Shown here: piece after piece, positions 16,133-24,200 of the stretch
How positions within the stretch are numbered: position 1 is the first letter of the stretch
Layout of the letters: each line of letters opens with the position of its first letter
From: a virus
Length of the DNA stretch: 52,481 nucleotides
IMG/VR virus record: IMGVR_UViG_3300034062_006608
Span: 1 to 52,481 of that record
Direction: 5' to 3' (one strand)
Made by a program: the position numbers and the translations under genes
Notes under the pieces: generated by a model
What the model was told of the DNA's origin: nothing
Seen by the model: the letters and a program-made list of their open reading frames with translations, nothing else
The model's database searches: none

Positions 16133-16497
16133 TATTTACCGTATTTTTTAACTAGAAAATATACACCAACAATAGCTAAAATACCACCTACTAAGTATAC
16201 AGTACCCATTTTGATACCGCCCACAAAGTCACCTTGTAGTCTTTCTTTTTTGCTTGTATTTAAAATGTCAAGTGTGTTATTAGTTTCGTTAGGTGTCACA
16301 ACACCTTTCTTTGACAATAAATCATTTAATACACCTTGTAGCTTGTCAGTATTCTTTTTTAACAAGTCCATAGCTGCTTGACCATATTGACCACTATTTA
16401 TAGCGTCTGATACATCGTTTAATTCAGCTTTTATCTGATTTACTAAAACGTCTTTTTTTTCAGGGGTCAATATTTGACCTTTTTGAATATCTGCCAT
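16132..16497 (-). CDS. Small C-terminal-anchored virion-like protein
   Basis: 121 aa. Soluble helical N-terminal part (VNQIKAELNDVSDAINSGQYGQAAMDLL) and one C-terminal transmembrane helix at about 98-115 (YLVGGILAIVGVYFLVKK) ending in Lys. The same tail-anchored design recurs in many genes at 38-44 kb. Confidence 0.6.
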   Translation of the reverse strand: MADIQKGQILTPEKKDVLVNQIKAELNDVSDAINSGQYGQAAMDLLKKNTDKLQGVLNDLLSKKGVVTPNETNNTLDILNTSKKERLQGDFVGGIKMGTVYLVGGILAIVGVYFLVKKYGK

Positions 16498-16498
16498 A

Positions 16499-16855
16499 TT
16501 ATTTATTTCTATTTATAAGACTTATAGTTAGTCCACCCACTACTATCAAACCGCCAATACCCGCCACAATATACATAGCCTTTTTGGTTTTTTCCTTTTC
16601 TGCTTGTACTTTACCTAAAGCATCAATTCTAGCAACATCTAGTTTACCTAGTGTATCACCTAAAATTTGCTGTCTTGCTGCTTCACTATTAGCTTCAATT
16701 AATTGCTTGTTTAAAATAACTTTTTGGTCATAATCTAAAGCAGATAGGTTCTGAACGAACCTGCGTCTTTGATTCATGTCCTTTGTATTTGCTATAGCAC
16801 TAGCTATTCCTGTCAAAGCACCTGCTACTGCTGTTCCTGCTAATATATAACTCAT
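16499..16855 (-). CDS. Tail-anchored helical membrane protein (paralogue pair A)
   Basis: 118 aa. N-terminal Ala/Gly-rich hydrophobic segment, central coiled helix (RRRFVQNLSALDYDQ, LNKQLIEANSE) and a C-terminal helix at about 93-113. Aligns along its length with the gene at 17288 (RxFxQNLxxLxxxQ, LNxxLxEANxE, KRID/ARID, C-terminal helix), so the two arose by duplication. Virion membrane role inferred. Confidence 0.6.
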   Translation of the reverse strand: MSYILAGTAVAGALTGIASAIANTKDMNQRRRFVQNLSALDYDQKVILNKQLIEANSEAARQQILGDTLGKLDVARIDALGKVQAEKEKTKKAMYIVAGIGGLIVVGGLTISLINRNK

Positions 16856-17283
16856 TCTGCTATTTTTTTGGTGTTATTGATAAACGGGTTTTCATGTTTT
16901 TCTATTATCCTGTCCTCTATTTCTTGTAAATCTTCAGTATTACTTGGGTTTAAATGATATGTTGTCCAAACGCAATCTTCAACCACATATAAAACCCTTC
17001 TAGTTCCCGCTTGGGTTATCCCTGTATAAGGAGCTTCATATTCTACCCATTCACCTGCATCAATACAAACCATAACTCTACCTTTTGAAATGGTAAAAGG
17101 ATGCTGTGTTTTATGTATTTTACTAGTGATTAAAGAACCTGCAGCCATAGTAATTTCTCTGATATACATACCGTCAGTAAACCTATGCTCCAAAGGGCAT
17201 ACGATTTGCTCTTGCTCTAAAATCAGAGCTTCAAGCTCGTCTATTTTTAGGTCATTGGTTCTTTGTAGTAATTCTGTACTCAA
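16852..17283 (-). CDS. Cupin-like small protein
   Basis: 143 aa. A helical N terminus is followed by a cupin-type beta-barrel: EHRFTDGMYIREITMAAGSLITSKIHKTQHPFTISKGRVMVCI and YTGITQAGTRRVLYVVEDCVWTTYH. Small cupin-like proteins of this form occur near structural genes of many phages. Metal-ligand residues (H near 79, 83 and 130) are partly present; enzymatic activity is uncertain and a structural role is possible. It sits between the two paralogous tail-anchored proteins. Confidence 0.6.
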   Translation of the reverse strand: MSTELLQRTNDLKIDELEALILEQEQIVCPLEHRFTDGMYIREITMAAGSLITSKIHKTQHPFTISKGRVMVCIDAGEWVEYEAPYTGITQAGTRRVLYVVEDCVWTTYHLNPSNTEDLQEIEDRIIEKHENPFINNTKKIAE

Positions 17284-17287
17284 ACTA

Positions 17288-17674
17288 TTATTTTTTTACT
17301 ATGTATGCTATAATTCCGATGCCAACTAAAATAAAAGCACCCGCTGCTATATATGTGTTTGTTCTCGCTTTCCTTTCTTTTTCACTAACTGAAGCAACTA
17401 ATAAATCAATCCTTTTTGTTTGCAAATTAGTCAGCACGTCTCTGATTATTTTAATTCTTTCAGTTTCGTTATTAGCCTCCATAAGTGCTCTATTCAAAGC
17501 ATCTTGTTGCTCTAAACTTAAAGTAGCTAAATTTTGAGAGAATTTTCTTTGGAGGTTCGTATCACCTATACCCGTAATAGTAGTAACAGCAAGAGAGGCT
17601 ACTTCGCCACCTGCTTGTATAGCTGCAGCAGTATTTGCTGCCTGTGATGCTCGTAATGCTGCTTCTTGAGACAT
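17288..17674 (-). CDS. Tail-anchored helical membrane protein (paralogue pair B)
   Basis: 128 aa. Ala-rich N terminus, a helical middle (LQRKFSQNLATLSLEQQDALNRALMEANNETE) and a C-terminal transmembrane helix at about 109-126 ending KK. Paralogue of the gene at 16499. Likely virion membrane component. Confidence 0.6.
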   Translation of the reverse strand: MSQEAALRASQAANTAAAIQAGGEVASLAVTTITGIGDTNLQRKFSQNLATLSLEQQDALNRALMEANNETERIKIIRDVLTNLQTKRIDLLVASVSEKERKARTNTYIAAGAFILVGIGIIAYIVKK

Positions 17675-17684
17675 ATTTACTTAA

Positions 17685-18146
17685 TTAAAAACCTAAAATT
17701 TTATTTGGGTCAAACATTGGAACTCCAACTTGAGGTGTTGGTGCAGCTAACAATTTAGGTACATATTGTGTTTTAGACCAAACTAATCCTCTTTTTGCAG
17801 CTATTGCGTCAATTTCAGCTAAACTATCTACTTGAGTTTTACCTGTAATGGCTTTAAGTGCAGTTTGGGTTTCAGTTCCGAAGTCACCATCTGCCCCAAA
17901 TTTAGGTAATTTGTCTGTACCAATAGCAAGTTGTAAACGCTGAACTAAAGCACCTTTAGAGCCTTTTTTTAATGGAAAATCAGATGCAGTTGTAGTGCCT
18001 CCGCTAGAAGTAGTGCCTCCGCTAGAAGTATCAATATTACCCTCGCTATCCATTACTGAAGGTGTCTTTTTCATAGACCTGATAATGTAATAAATGCCTA
18101 CAATACCAAGAGCAATTGGCAACCAATATTTTTTCCCCTTAACCAT
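17685..18146 (-). CDS. Membrane-anchored peptidoglycan-binding protein
   Basis: 153 aa. A transmembrane helix at about 8-24, a Gly/Ser/Thr linker (DTSSGGTTSSGGTTTASD), then a peptidoglycan-binding domain of the PG_binding_1 type (LKKGSKGALVQRLQLAI ... FGADGDFGTETQTALKA, residues about 58-100). It would attach an internal or outer viral membrane to the wall. First gene of the 14217-18146 virion-like run, directly downstream of a terminator. Confidence 0.75.
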   Translation of the reverse strand: MVKGKKYWLPIALGIVGIYYIIRSMKKTPSVMDSEGNIDTSSGGTTSSGGTTTASDFPLKKGSKGALVQRLQLAIGTDKLPKFGADGDFGTETQTALKAITGKTQVDSLAEIDAIAAKRGLVWSKTQYVPKLLAAPTPQVGVPMFDPNKILGF

Positions 18147-18211
18147 ACAATTAAAATTTAGTATAAAAATAAATAAAATTACCTACATACAGCATTTTTC
18201 CGATATTAAAT

Positions 18212-18246
18212 AAAAAAAATAGCCCAATTTCCGAAGATTTTGGGCT
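18212..18246 (-). terminator. Intrinsic terminator after sulfation cassette
   Basis: Stem AGCCCAA/TTGGGCT (18221-18227 with 18240-18246) around a 12-nt loop. On the minus strand it is followed by a U-run (18219-18212), so it terminates transcription coming from 18270. It separates the sulfation genes from the virion genes at 17685. Confidence 0.75.
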
Positions 18247-18269
18247 TTTGTATGGGGGGAATGGGTATT

Positions 18270-18491
18270 TTAAGTCTTTTTTCTTTCTTTGAGACCAAAT
18301 TTAATGTATTTATACCAAATTCGCTCATGAATATAATATTGAATAGGTTTATATAGTAATTCAGCTACTCCAAAGGCTGTTCCAACCTTTATTGAGCCAC
18401 TAACCCACCACATAATCAAAAATCCGATTAATGTGCTCAAAATCCTATAAGATATGGTTTTTGCTAAGTGCCTTTTAGCCGATACTTCCAT
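18270..18491 (-). CDS. DUF2061 family membrane protein
   Basis: 73 aa. Two hydrophobic segments (ISYRILSTLIGFLIMWWVSG and a shorter FGVAELLYKPIQYYIHERIWYKY) with the DUF2061 pattern K-x3-YR, E, K-P...YYxHER-x-W. DUF2061 proteins occur next to or fused with sulfate-activation enzymes, including in phages. It is the last gene of the cassette and overlaps the nucleotidyltransferase gene by 17 nt. A membrane role in sulfation is suggested but unproven. Confidence 0.75.
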   Translation of the reverse strand: MEVSAKRHLAKTISYRILSTLIGFLIMWWVSGSIKVGTAFGVAELLYKPIQYYIHERIWYKYIKFGLKERKKT

Positions 18492-18861
18492 TATGTAGCT
18501 GTTTAAGTTGTTCTCTGATTTTTGTCGCTGAAATTTCTGCTATTTCGGGTGGAACTGATAACTGCTCTACTTTATAGCCAACGTCTCTGCCATAGTATAC
18601 ACCTTCAATGTCAGGTATAATCTGAACTAGCATCATACCCTTATCCATCCATTCACTTGTTTCAGGGTCAGTAAAAAACATAGTCATTACCTGCTGTGCA
18701 GTAAATGGGTTCTTTTGGTCTGTTGGAACGTCCCTTATTCCTATCAAAACAGGTACACCTTCGTTTATTTTCTTTCTAAATAAGTATTTGTGACCCTCGT
18801 GAAGACTCTGATACCTTCCTATGAAAAGAGCATATTTCTTTGACGCATTCTTTGATTCCAT
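18475..18861 (-). CDS. HxGH nucleotidyltransferase (adenylyltransferase-like)
   Basis: 128 aa. The nucleotidyl-transferase signature GRYQSLHEGHKYLF contains the HxGH box (H21-x-G-H24), and ISATKIREQL near 105-114 is the second nucleotide-binding motif. The stretch VLIGIRDVPTDQKNPFTAQQV is typical of a small phage adenylyltransferase that travels with APS kinase. It may make APS or activate another small substrate; it is not a classical ATP sulfurylase. Its first 86 nt overlap the end of the APS kinase gene in the +1 frame. Confidence 0.75.
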   Translation of the reverse strand: MESKNASKKYALFIGRYQSLHEGHKYLFRKKINEGVPVLIGIRDVPTDQKNPFTAQQVMTMFFTDPETSEWMDKGMMLVQIIPDIEGVYYGRDVGYKVEQLSVPPEIAEISATKIREQLKQLHNGSIG

Positions 18862-19273
18862 TATTTGTAGTATTTAATATTAATAAATTAGACATTTCAA
18901 ATTCGTTAGGTATGTCGAAATCCTTTACATGAAAAGACTCTCTGCCTCTTATATCACTATATTGTAGGTAAACCCATACAATCTGACCTTTACAAAGCTC
19001 TTCTAAATATTCTCTAGCTTCTTTGATTGGATAAACAGCACTTACGATTACTTCGTAGTACTTGTTATTCATAAAAGTTGCTATGTCGCTTATCTTTTGT
19101 AAGTTCTTTATTCTCCCTTCTTTTGAAAAATCTTTATTCTTAAAAAGCTCTCTAATATCGTCTCCGTCTATGATTGGGGTTGATATACCTCTTTCTAAAA
19201 ACAGTTCTGATTGAAAATCTTTTGCTAGTGTTGTCTTACCGCTATGGGGCTGTCCAAAAATTATTGTAATCAT
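18776..19273 (-). CDS. cysC: Adenylylsulfate (APS) kinase
   Basis: 165 aa. P-loop GQPHSGKTT (residues 7-15), IDGDDIREL matching the APS-kinase LDGDxxR box, RIKNLQKISDIATFM and VSAVYPIKEARE matching the conserved middle helices. APS kinase phosphorylates APS to PAPS, the sulfate donor for sulfotransferases. The sulfotransferase gene lies immediately upstream with a 4-nt overlap. The last about 28 codons are shared, out of frame, with the nucleotidyltransferase gene. Confidence 0.8.
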   Translation of the reverse strand: MITIIFGQPHSGKTTLAKDFQSELFLERGISTPIIDGDDIRELFKNKDFSKEGRIKNLQKISDIATFMNNKYYEVIVSAVYPIKEAREYLEELCKGQIVWVYLQYSDIRGRESFHVKDFDIPNEFEMSNLLILNTTNNGIKECVKEICSFHRKVSESSRGSQILI

Positions 19274-20091
19274 TTTGTATATCTAAATTGTTCGAAAAAC
19301 CATTTATAATTATCATAAATCCATGCTGTAACATCCTTACCCAATAACTGCTTTGCTTTAGAAGGTACGGGCTCTAGTTTAGTTCTGATTACATGGTCAC
19401 CAAACGTACCATAAACCTCGTCATCTTCTTTTGTGACTTGTTCTATGTTATCAAAATCGTGTTTGTAAAATGGTATATCTAAGTACTGATATATTCTTGT
19501 CATTTCAGTATCAGGATATAAACATAAATCCTCAAATTTTACAAAGAGCATTTTACTATCTATTCCCATTCTAAATATCTCTGAAAGCCTTTCTATTGCT
19601 AGACCTACAGGCTGTCCTGCAGCCCATATATCTACTCTTTTTGGAACGGTTGTACCTTGTCCTTTAGCCCAATCTAGTATATCAGATTGCTTTTCAGGAT
19701 GCTTTCTAAAATTGTTTTCCATTGATGCAAAAACATCCCTTAAATCCCGAACCATACAAATAATTTTAGGTTCGTCTTGTCTTACAAACTGTAAAAAATC
19801 GTAGTGGATTCCCCACCCTCTTGATTTGTCTATTACATACTTTTTGTCTGTAATTGCATTATAAAAAGCGTTCATTCCTGCATTTGCAAAAGATTGCCAA
19901 CCTTTTTTCATAAGTTCAGCATCTTGAGCTATAAACTCAGGAGAAGTTGTGTAATTAGCTCTAGCTCCAAATATGAGTTCTAATACACCGCTTGTAGGAG
20001 TTGCATATATATCGGGGTTTTGAGCTAGAATATTCTGAAGCAAGGTTGAACCTGCTCTTGGTAGGCTTGATTGAAAGAATAATTTTTCCAT
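19270..20091 (-). CDS. Sulfotransferase family protein
   Basis: 273 aa. The N-terminal FFQSSLPRAGSTLLQNIL is the 5'-phosphosulfate-binding loop of PAPS-dependent sulfotransferases. IICMVRDLRDVFASMENNFR is the 3'-phosphate-binding segment, and LFVKFEDLCLYP matches the later conserved YEDL box. It is co-encoded with APS kinase, so donor supply and transfer are linked. The acceptor is probably a glycan or Tyr/Ser on a surface protein. The 1-nt overlap with the DUF6165 gene indicates coupling. Confidence 0.8.
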   Translation of the reverse strand: MEKLFFQSSLPRAGSTLLQNILAQNPDIYATPTSGVLELIFGARANYTTSPEFIAQDAELMKKGWQSFANAGMNAFYNAITDKKYVIDKSRGWGIHYDFLQFVRQDEPKIICMVRDLRDVFASMENNFRKHPEKQSDILDWAKGQGTTVPKRVDIWAAGQPVGLAIERLSEIFRMGIDSKMLFVKFEDLCLYPDTEMTRIYQYLDIPFYKHDFDNIEQVTKEDDEVYGTFGDHVIRTKLEPVPSKAKQLLGKDVTAWIYDNYKWFFEQFRYTK

Positions 20092-20462
20092 TATTTATAA
20101 GATTTTTCTTCTACTATTTCTGAATGATATTTAGTATTGATGGCTTTTTTAACCAAAGCCCTTTTATCATTGAATTTGTATACATTTCTAGCAAGTTCAA
20201 TAAAATCAGCACCAAAGTCTTTTGACCTTTCGTGTGAACGCTTTGAGTTCTCTATTTCCCAAAGGATAAGGTTAATCTTATATAGCTTCTTAAATTCTTT
20301 TGTAGACGCATATTCTTTGTCTAGCTTATGTGCTATTTTGCATAGGTAATTGTACTCTTTTAGTACGTTGTGCAGCTTTTCGGGTTCGGTGATTCTGAAC
20401 CTTTTAATTTCGAGAATGGTTATTTTATCAAATAACTCACCCACGCTTACTTTTATGGTCAT
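20091..20462 (-). CDS. DUF6165 family protein
   Basis: 123 aa, helical. It begins IKVSVGELFDKITILEIKRFRI, the hallmark of DUF6165, a family found beside glycosyltransferase genes in bacteria and phages. First gene of the minus-strand sulfation operon and divergent from the heptosyltransferase-like gene at 20535, so both may be controlled from the 72-bp interval between them. Molecular function unknown. Confidence 0.7.
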   Translation of the reverse strand: MTIKVSVGELFDKITILEIKRFRITEPEKLHNVLKEYNYLCKIAHKLDKEYASTKEFKKLYKINLILWEIENSKRSHERSKDFGADFIELARNVYKFNDKRALVKKAINTKYHSEIVEEKSYK

Positions 20463-20534
20463 TTTGTTTATTTTGGTGTAAATGTAAATGTTTTAATCAA
20501 AATATAGTAAATTTATGCCGAAAAATAACCATAA
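20463..20534. promoter_or_regulatory. Divergent intergenic region between glycan operons
   Basis: A 72-bp, very AT-rich spacer between divergent genes; it must hold promoters for both directions if they are not read through. TTTG occurs on the plus strand (20472-20475) and TAAATTTA (20508-20515) is a one-mismatch -7 element, but their spacing is too wide to pair. The plus-strand gene starts in an AACCATAAATG context, as in the early module. Confidence 0.35.
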
Positions 20535-21500
20535 ATGAAGCCAATTTGTTTGAACCTCTCAGAGTGTAATGGGCTAGGTGATTTAATATGTGCTACACCT
20601 ACAATCAAAAAAATACACGATTCTTACGGACAAAAAATAACTGTACTATCCAAAATTCCTGAACTCTTTAAGACTAACCCCTATGTAGAGAAAAGTCTAA
20701 AATCAAGCTCTGTAGATATAGACTATTTCAATGAGAACTATTTGATGCACAATAGTTTTTACAACGTAGGTAAGAAAAATGAAAGGGGTATTGAAATGCG
20801 TCATAATATGATGGACATTCGTCAGTTTCATGCCATCCATTTAGGGTTTATGTTAGCCGAAAACGAGATGGAATGTTTCTATGAGCCTTTGACTCCGCTC
20901 ACTATTGAAGTGCCTGAAAAATACGTTTTGATTCATCCCGTATCTACATGGGAAAGCAGAACTTGGAGTGCAGAAAATTGGATGCAGCTCACACAGAGCT
21001 TAAACGATTTAGGCTATAACGTAATATCCATAGGAAAGGACTCGTCAGAGACGGGATTTTTCAACGTTGATAAGCCTGTCTTTAATTTTGAAATTGAGAA
21101 AGGCATGAATCTAATGAACAAGACCTCTATTTCGGATTGTTGGCATCTTATTAATAAAGCTATGTGCTTCGTTACAATGGATTCGGGACTTTTACACCTT
21201 GCAGGTACTACCAAAACACCTATCATACATTTAGGCTCTTCTATAAAGCCTGAATTTAGAATGCCATATAGATTTGGTAACCATCAAAGCCGTTGTTTAG
21301 TACAAAATAATAAATTAGTTTATTACTATATAAGAGGTATGTGTGGTTTAGAATGCGGGTCTGACATGAAATACGGAGTTAAACAATGGGGTGATATACA
21401 AGGTGTACCCCCGCTTATTAAATGTTTGGAAAATAAGCCTACTTATGAATGCCATCCTTTTGTAATAAATGTATTGAATAAAATTTTAGAAACAGAATAG
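20535..21500 (+). CDS. Family 9 glycosyltransferase (heptosyltransferase-like)
   Basis: 321 aa. GT9/GT-B signatures: NGLGDLICATPTIKKI at the N terminus, VLIHPVSTWESRTWSAENWMQL in the second lobe, and DCWHLINKAMCFVTMDSGLLHLAGTTKTPIIHLGSS near the C terminus. ADP-heptose:LPS heptosyltransferases have this layout. It starts a four-gene plus-strand glycosyltransferase operon (spacing 3, -4 and 1 nt). The TibC-like enzyme at 25221 shares the fold, so heptose or a similar sugar is a candidate donor. Confidence 0.8.
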   Translation: MKPICLNLSECNGLGDLICATPTIKKIHDSYGQKITVLSKIPELFKTNPYVEKSLKSSSVDIDYFNENYLMHNSFYNVGKKNERGIEMRHNMMDIRQFHAIHLGFMLAENEMECFYEPLTPLTIEVPEKYVLIHPVSTWESRTWSAENWMQLTQSLNDLGYNVISIGKDSSETGFFNVDKPVFNFEIEKGMNLMNKTSISDCWHLINKAMCFVTMDSGLLHLAGTTKTPIIHLGSSIKPEFRMPYRFGNHQSRCLVQNNKLVYYYIRGMCGLECGSDMKYGVKQWGDIQGVPPLIKCLENKPTYECHPFVINVLNKILETE

Positions 21501-21503
21501 TTC

Positions 21504-24200
21504 ATGAAAAAGAAATTACTTATTATTTCCCCACACTATTCGACAGGTGGCAGTGGTCAGTTTAGCGTAAACAAAGTAGAACTAATAAAAAATGATTTTG
21601 AAATAAAGGTAGTGGAGTATAGCTTTTTAGCCTATCAGTTTGTCGTGCAAAGAAATAGGATAATTGACCTTGTAGGACTTGATAACTTTTACTCTTTAAG
21701 TGGAGACAAATCAGGTATGCTTAAAAAAATAATTGAAGATTTTGAACCTGATGTAATATCAATGGAGGAGTTTCCTGAAATGTTTATGGATAAAGCCATA
21801 GCCGATTGGATATACTTGTCTGATAGAAAATACAAGATTTTTGAAACCACCCATGACAGTAGCTTTAACCCAAAGAACAAAATTTATACCCCTGATGAAT
21901 TTGTATTTGTAAGTGCTTACAATTCACTTATGTACAATCAGTTCAATATTCCTGCTACTGTTTTAGAATACCCAATAGACTACATAGAAAGAAACAAAGT
22001 AAAAGCTAGAGAGGAACTTGGGCTAGAGCATGATTACAAGCACATAGTAGTGATTGGTCTTTTTACTCCTCGTAAAAATCAAAAATACTCTTTTGAACTA
22101 GCTGAAAAACTATCTGACTATAAAGTTAAGTTTCATTTTATTGGCAATCAGGCTGAAAACTTTGCATTTTATTGGAAACCTTTAATGGACAAAAAACCTG
22201 AAAATTGTATTGTTTGGGGTGAAAGGTCAGATACAGAAACCTTTTTACAAGCTGCAGACTTATTTCTATTCACTTCCAAAGGTGATAAGGGTAATAAAGA
22301 ATTAAACCCTTTGGTAATAAAAGAAGCTGCAAAATATCAAGACCTGCCAAAACTAATGTATAATTTAGACGTATATCTAAACAAGTACATTCAGAAAACT
22401 GACTTTAATCTACTCTCAGGTGATACGTTACAAGACACAGATAAAATAAAAGCTCTTACAAGTCCTTCAAATTTGTATGGTTCAAATGAGGAACTTATCG
22501 TTTTAGGTACTTACCCAAATCTTAAAAGCAGAATACAACTAACAAAGGACACCATTAAAAGCCTGAAAGTTACAGGCAGAGACGTATTACTTATTTCTCA
22601 TTTACCTGCTGATACTGAAACCCAAAACTTAGTAGAGCACTATATCTACGATAAGTACAACCCATTAACTCACCACTCTTACTATACAAGATTTTTTAGG
22701 AACACAGATGACTATTACGCTGAAATAAATATCAATGGACTTAAATATAGCAACCAATCTCTTTGTGTTTATACCAATTTGATAACTGCAGCAAAGTACG
22801 CAAAGCAGATGGGCTACAAAAGGTTCTTTTATACAACCTATGACGTAGTCTTACATGAGAAGGATTTGGATATTATAGAAGAGAGTTACAAGTCTGTGGA
22901 AAGTAGCAAAGGGGCTTTTTTAGGGACTTTAGATACACCATTTGGAAAAGGCATACAAACCAATGGAATGACATTTGATACCGATTATTTTCTACAGGCT
23001 TTTGAAGATGTACGCACCCCTGACAAATACAATGAGCTTTGTGAGAGAGTTGGAGCACAGAACTTTTTAGAAGACTTTTTAATAAAAGTAATAAATAACA
23101 ACAACTCAAATAATGAAGTAACGCTGATTCATAATCAGGAGCAGACCCTTTTAAAGAACAGCGGTTTAGGTGTAGCTTCCAACTCTGAATACTATTCTAT
23201 TTTACCAATTGTTCGAAAACAGAACAATTTTATGTTCTATTTCTATACATATAATGTAGATGACAGAAAGCTAAAAATTAGCATAGATAGTAAGAATTTC
23301 AATTTTATGAAAACTATTGAAATAAGTAAGACAAATGAAGCTATGCAAGAGTTTGTTTACTCAGGTGAAGAGGTACTAGTAACCTTAGAGTTTTATGATG
23401 GTGAACAAGTTTACAAAAAGGAGCACTACAAGATAAATGAAGAGACCTTACCAAAATATAGCAATACAGGACATTTCAAGTGGAACAAAAGACCAAAAAT
23501 AAAATTAGTACACCTTCAAACTACTAGAAACGATGAAAAAGAACAAAAAAGCAGAGAGCAACTCCAAAAGGTTAGAGAGTATGGGTGGGAATATATCTTG
23601 CACACCAATACACCATACACAGACTTGCCACCTAAACACAACTGCCAAAGACCCGATTGTGTTTCTTACGAACTCTTCGATGAACAAACTATTCAGCGTA
23701 TCGGAACTGCACTTTGCCCCTCGCATTTTGGTTGTTACTTAGCTTTTAAAGAAGCTATTTTAACTGAATTTGAAGATTGTGACTATTTAATGGTTTGTGA
23801 AGGAGACTGTAAGTTAGAGTTGCCAATAGAAGATTTTATCAAAACAGTAGAATCAACTTGTCCCACTATCACCGATAACAATATCGGCTATATGTCTTAT
23901 GGTGACAAAGCTACGCTTGAACATGGTTGGCTGCAATCCCCTGTGGTTAGAGAAATACCTAATCAAGACTTAATCTACATTACAAATCACATCATAGGGC
24001 TTCAGTGTATTATGTTCCCAATAAATATAAAAAAATGGCTGAAAGAAAAATTAAGAACGCATTCTTGGGACGCTGCCGATATGTTCCACAACTCAGTATT
24101 TGTTAATTCACCTTATAATATGGCAATACTGCATAAAAGAATAACATCACAATTTGATGGATATTCAACTATTGACAGAACTAATAAAAAATTTTTATGA
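21504..24200 (+). CDS. Multidomain glycosyltransferase (GT4-like, middle domain, GT25-like)
   Basis: 898 aa with at least three parts. Residues 1 to about 290: GT-B type, with LLIISPHYSTGGSGQFS, HIVVIGLFTPRKNQKYSFELAEKL and AADLFLFTSKGDKGNKELNPLVIKEAA (E-x7-E-like). Residues about 330-540: a second transferase-like domain beginning ELIVLGTYPNLKSRIQLT. C-terminal about 220 residues: GT25-like, with KLVHLQTTRNDEKEQKSREQL, CPSHFGCYLAFKEAI and the acidic CEGDCKL motif. Such tandem transferases can build oligosaccharides processively. Overlaps the next gene by 4 nt. Confidence 0.75.
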   Translation: MKKKLLIISPHYSTGGSGQFSVNKVELIKNDFEIKVVEYSFLAYQFVVQRNRIIDLVGLDNFYSLSGDKSGMLKKIIEDFEPDVISMEEFPEMFMDKAIADWIYLSDRKYKIFETTHDSSFNPKNKIYTPDEFVFVSAYNSLMYNQFNIPATVLEYPIDYIERNKVKAREELGLEHDYKHIVVIGLFTPRKNQKYSFELAEKLSDYKVKFHFIGNQAENFAFYWKPLMDKKPENCIVWGERSDTETFLQAADLFLFTSKGDKGNKELNPLVIKEAAKYQDLPKLMYNLDVYLNKYIQKTDFNLLSGDTLQDTDKIKALTSPSNLYGSNEELIVLGTYPNLKSRIQLTKDTIKSLKVTGRDVLLISHLPADTETQNLVEHYIYDKYNPLTHHSYYTRFFRNTDDYYAEININGLKYSNQSLCVYTNLITAAKYAKQMGYKRFFYTTYDVVLHEKDLDIIEESYKSVESSKGAFLGTLDTPFGKGIQTNGMTFDTDYFLQAFEDVRTPDKYNELCERVGAQNFLEDFLIKVINNNNSNNEVTLIHNQEQTLLKNSGLGVASNSEYYSILPIVRKQNNFMFYFYTYNVDDRKLKISIDSKNFNFMKTIEISKTNEAMQEFVYSGEEVLVTLEFYDGEQVYKKEHYKINEETLPKYSNTGHFKWNKRPKIKLVHLQTTRNDEKEQKSREQLQKVREYGWEYILHTNTPYTDLPPKHNCQRPDCVSYELFDEQTIQRIGTALCPSHFGCYLAFKEAILTEFEDCDYLMVCEGDCKLELPIEDFIKTVESTCPTITDNNIGYMSYGDKATLEHGWLQSPVVREIPNQDLIYITNHIIGLQCIMFPINIKKWLKEKLRTHSWDAADMFHNSVFVNSPYNMAILHKRITSQFDGYSTIDRTNKKFL

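Noticed and set aside
20463-20534. A consensus promoter for the plus-strand glycan operon
   Set aside because: The TTTG and -7-like elements are too far apart; I record only the region.
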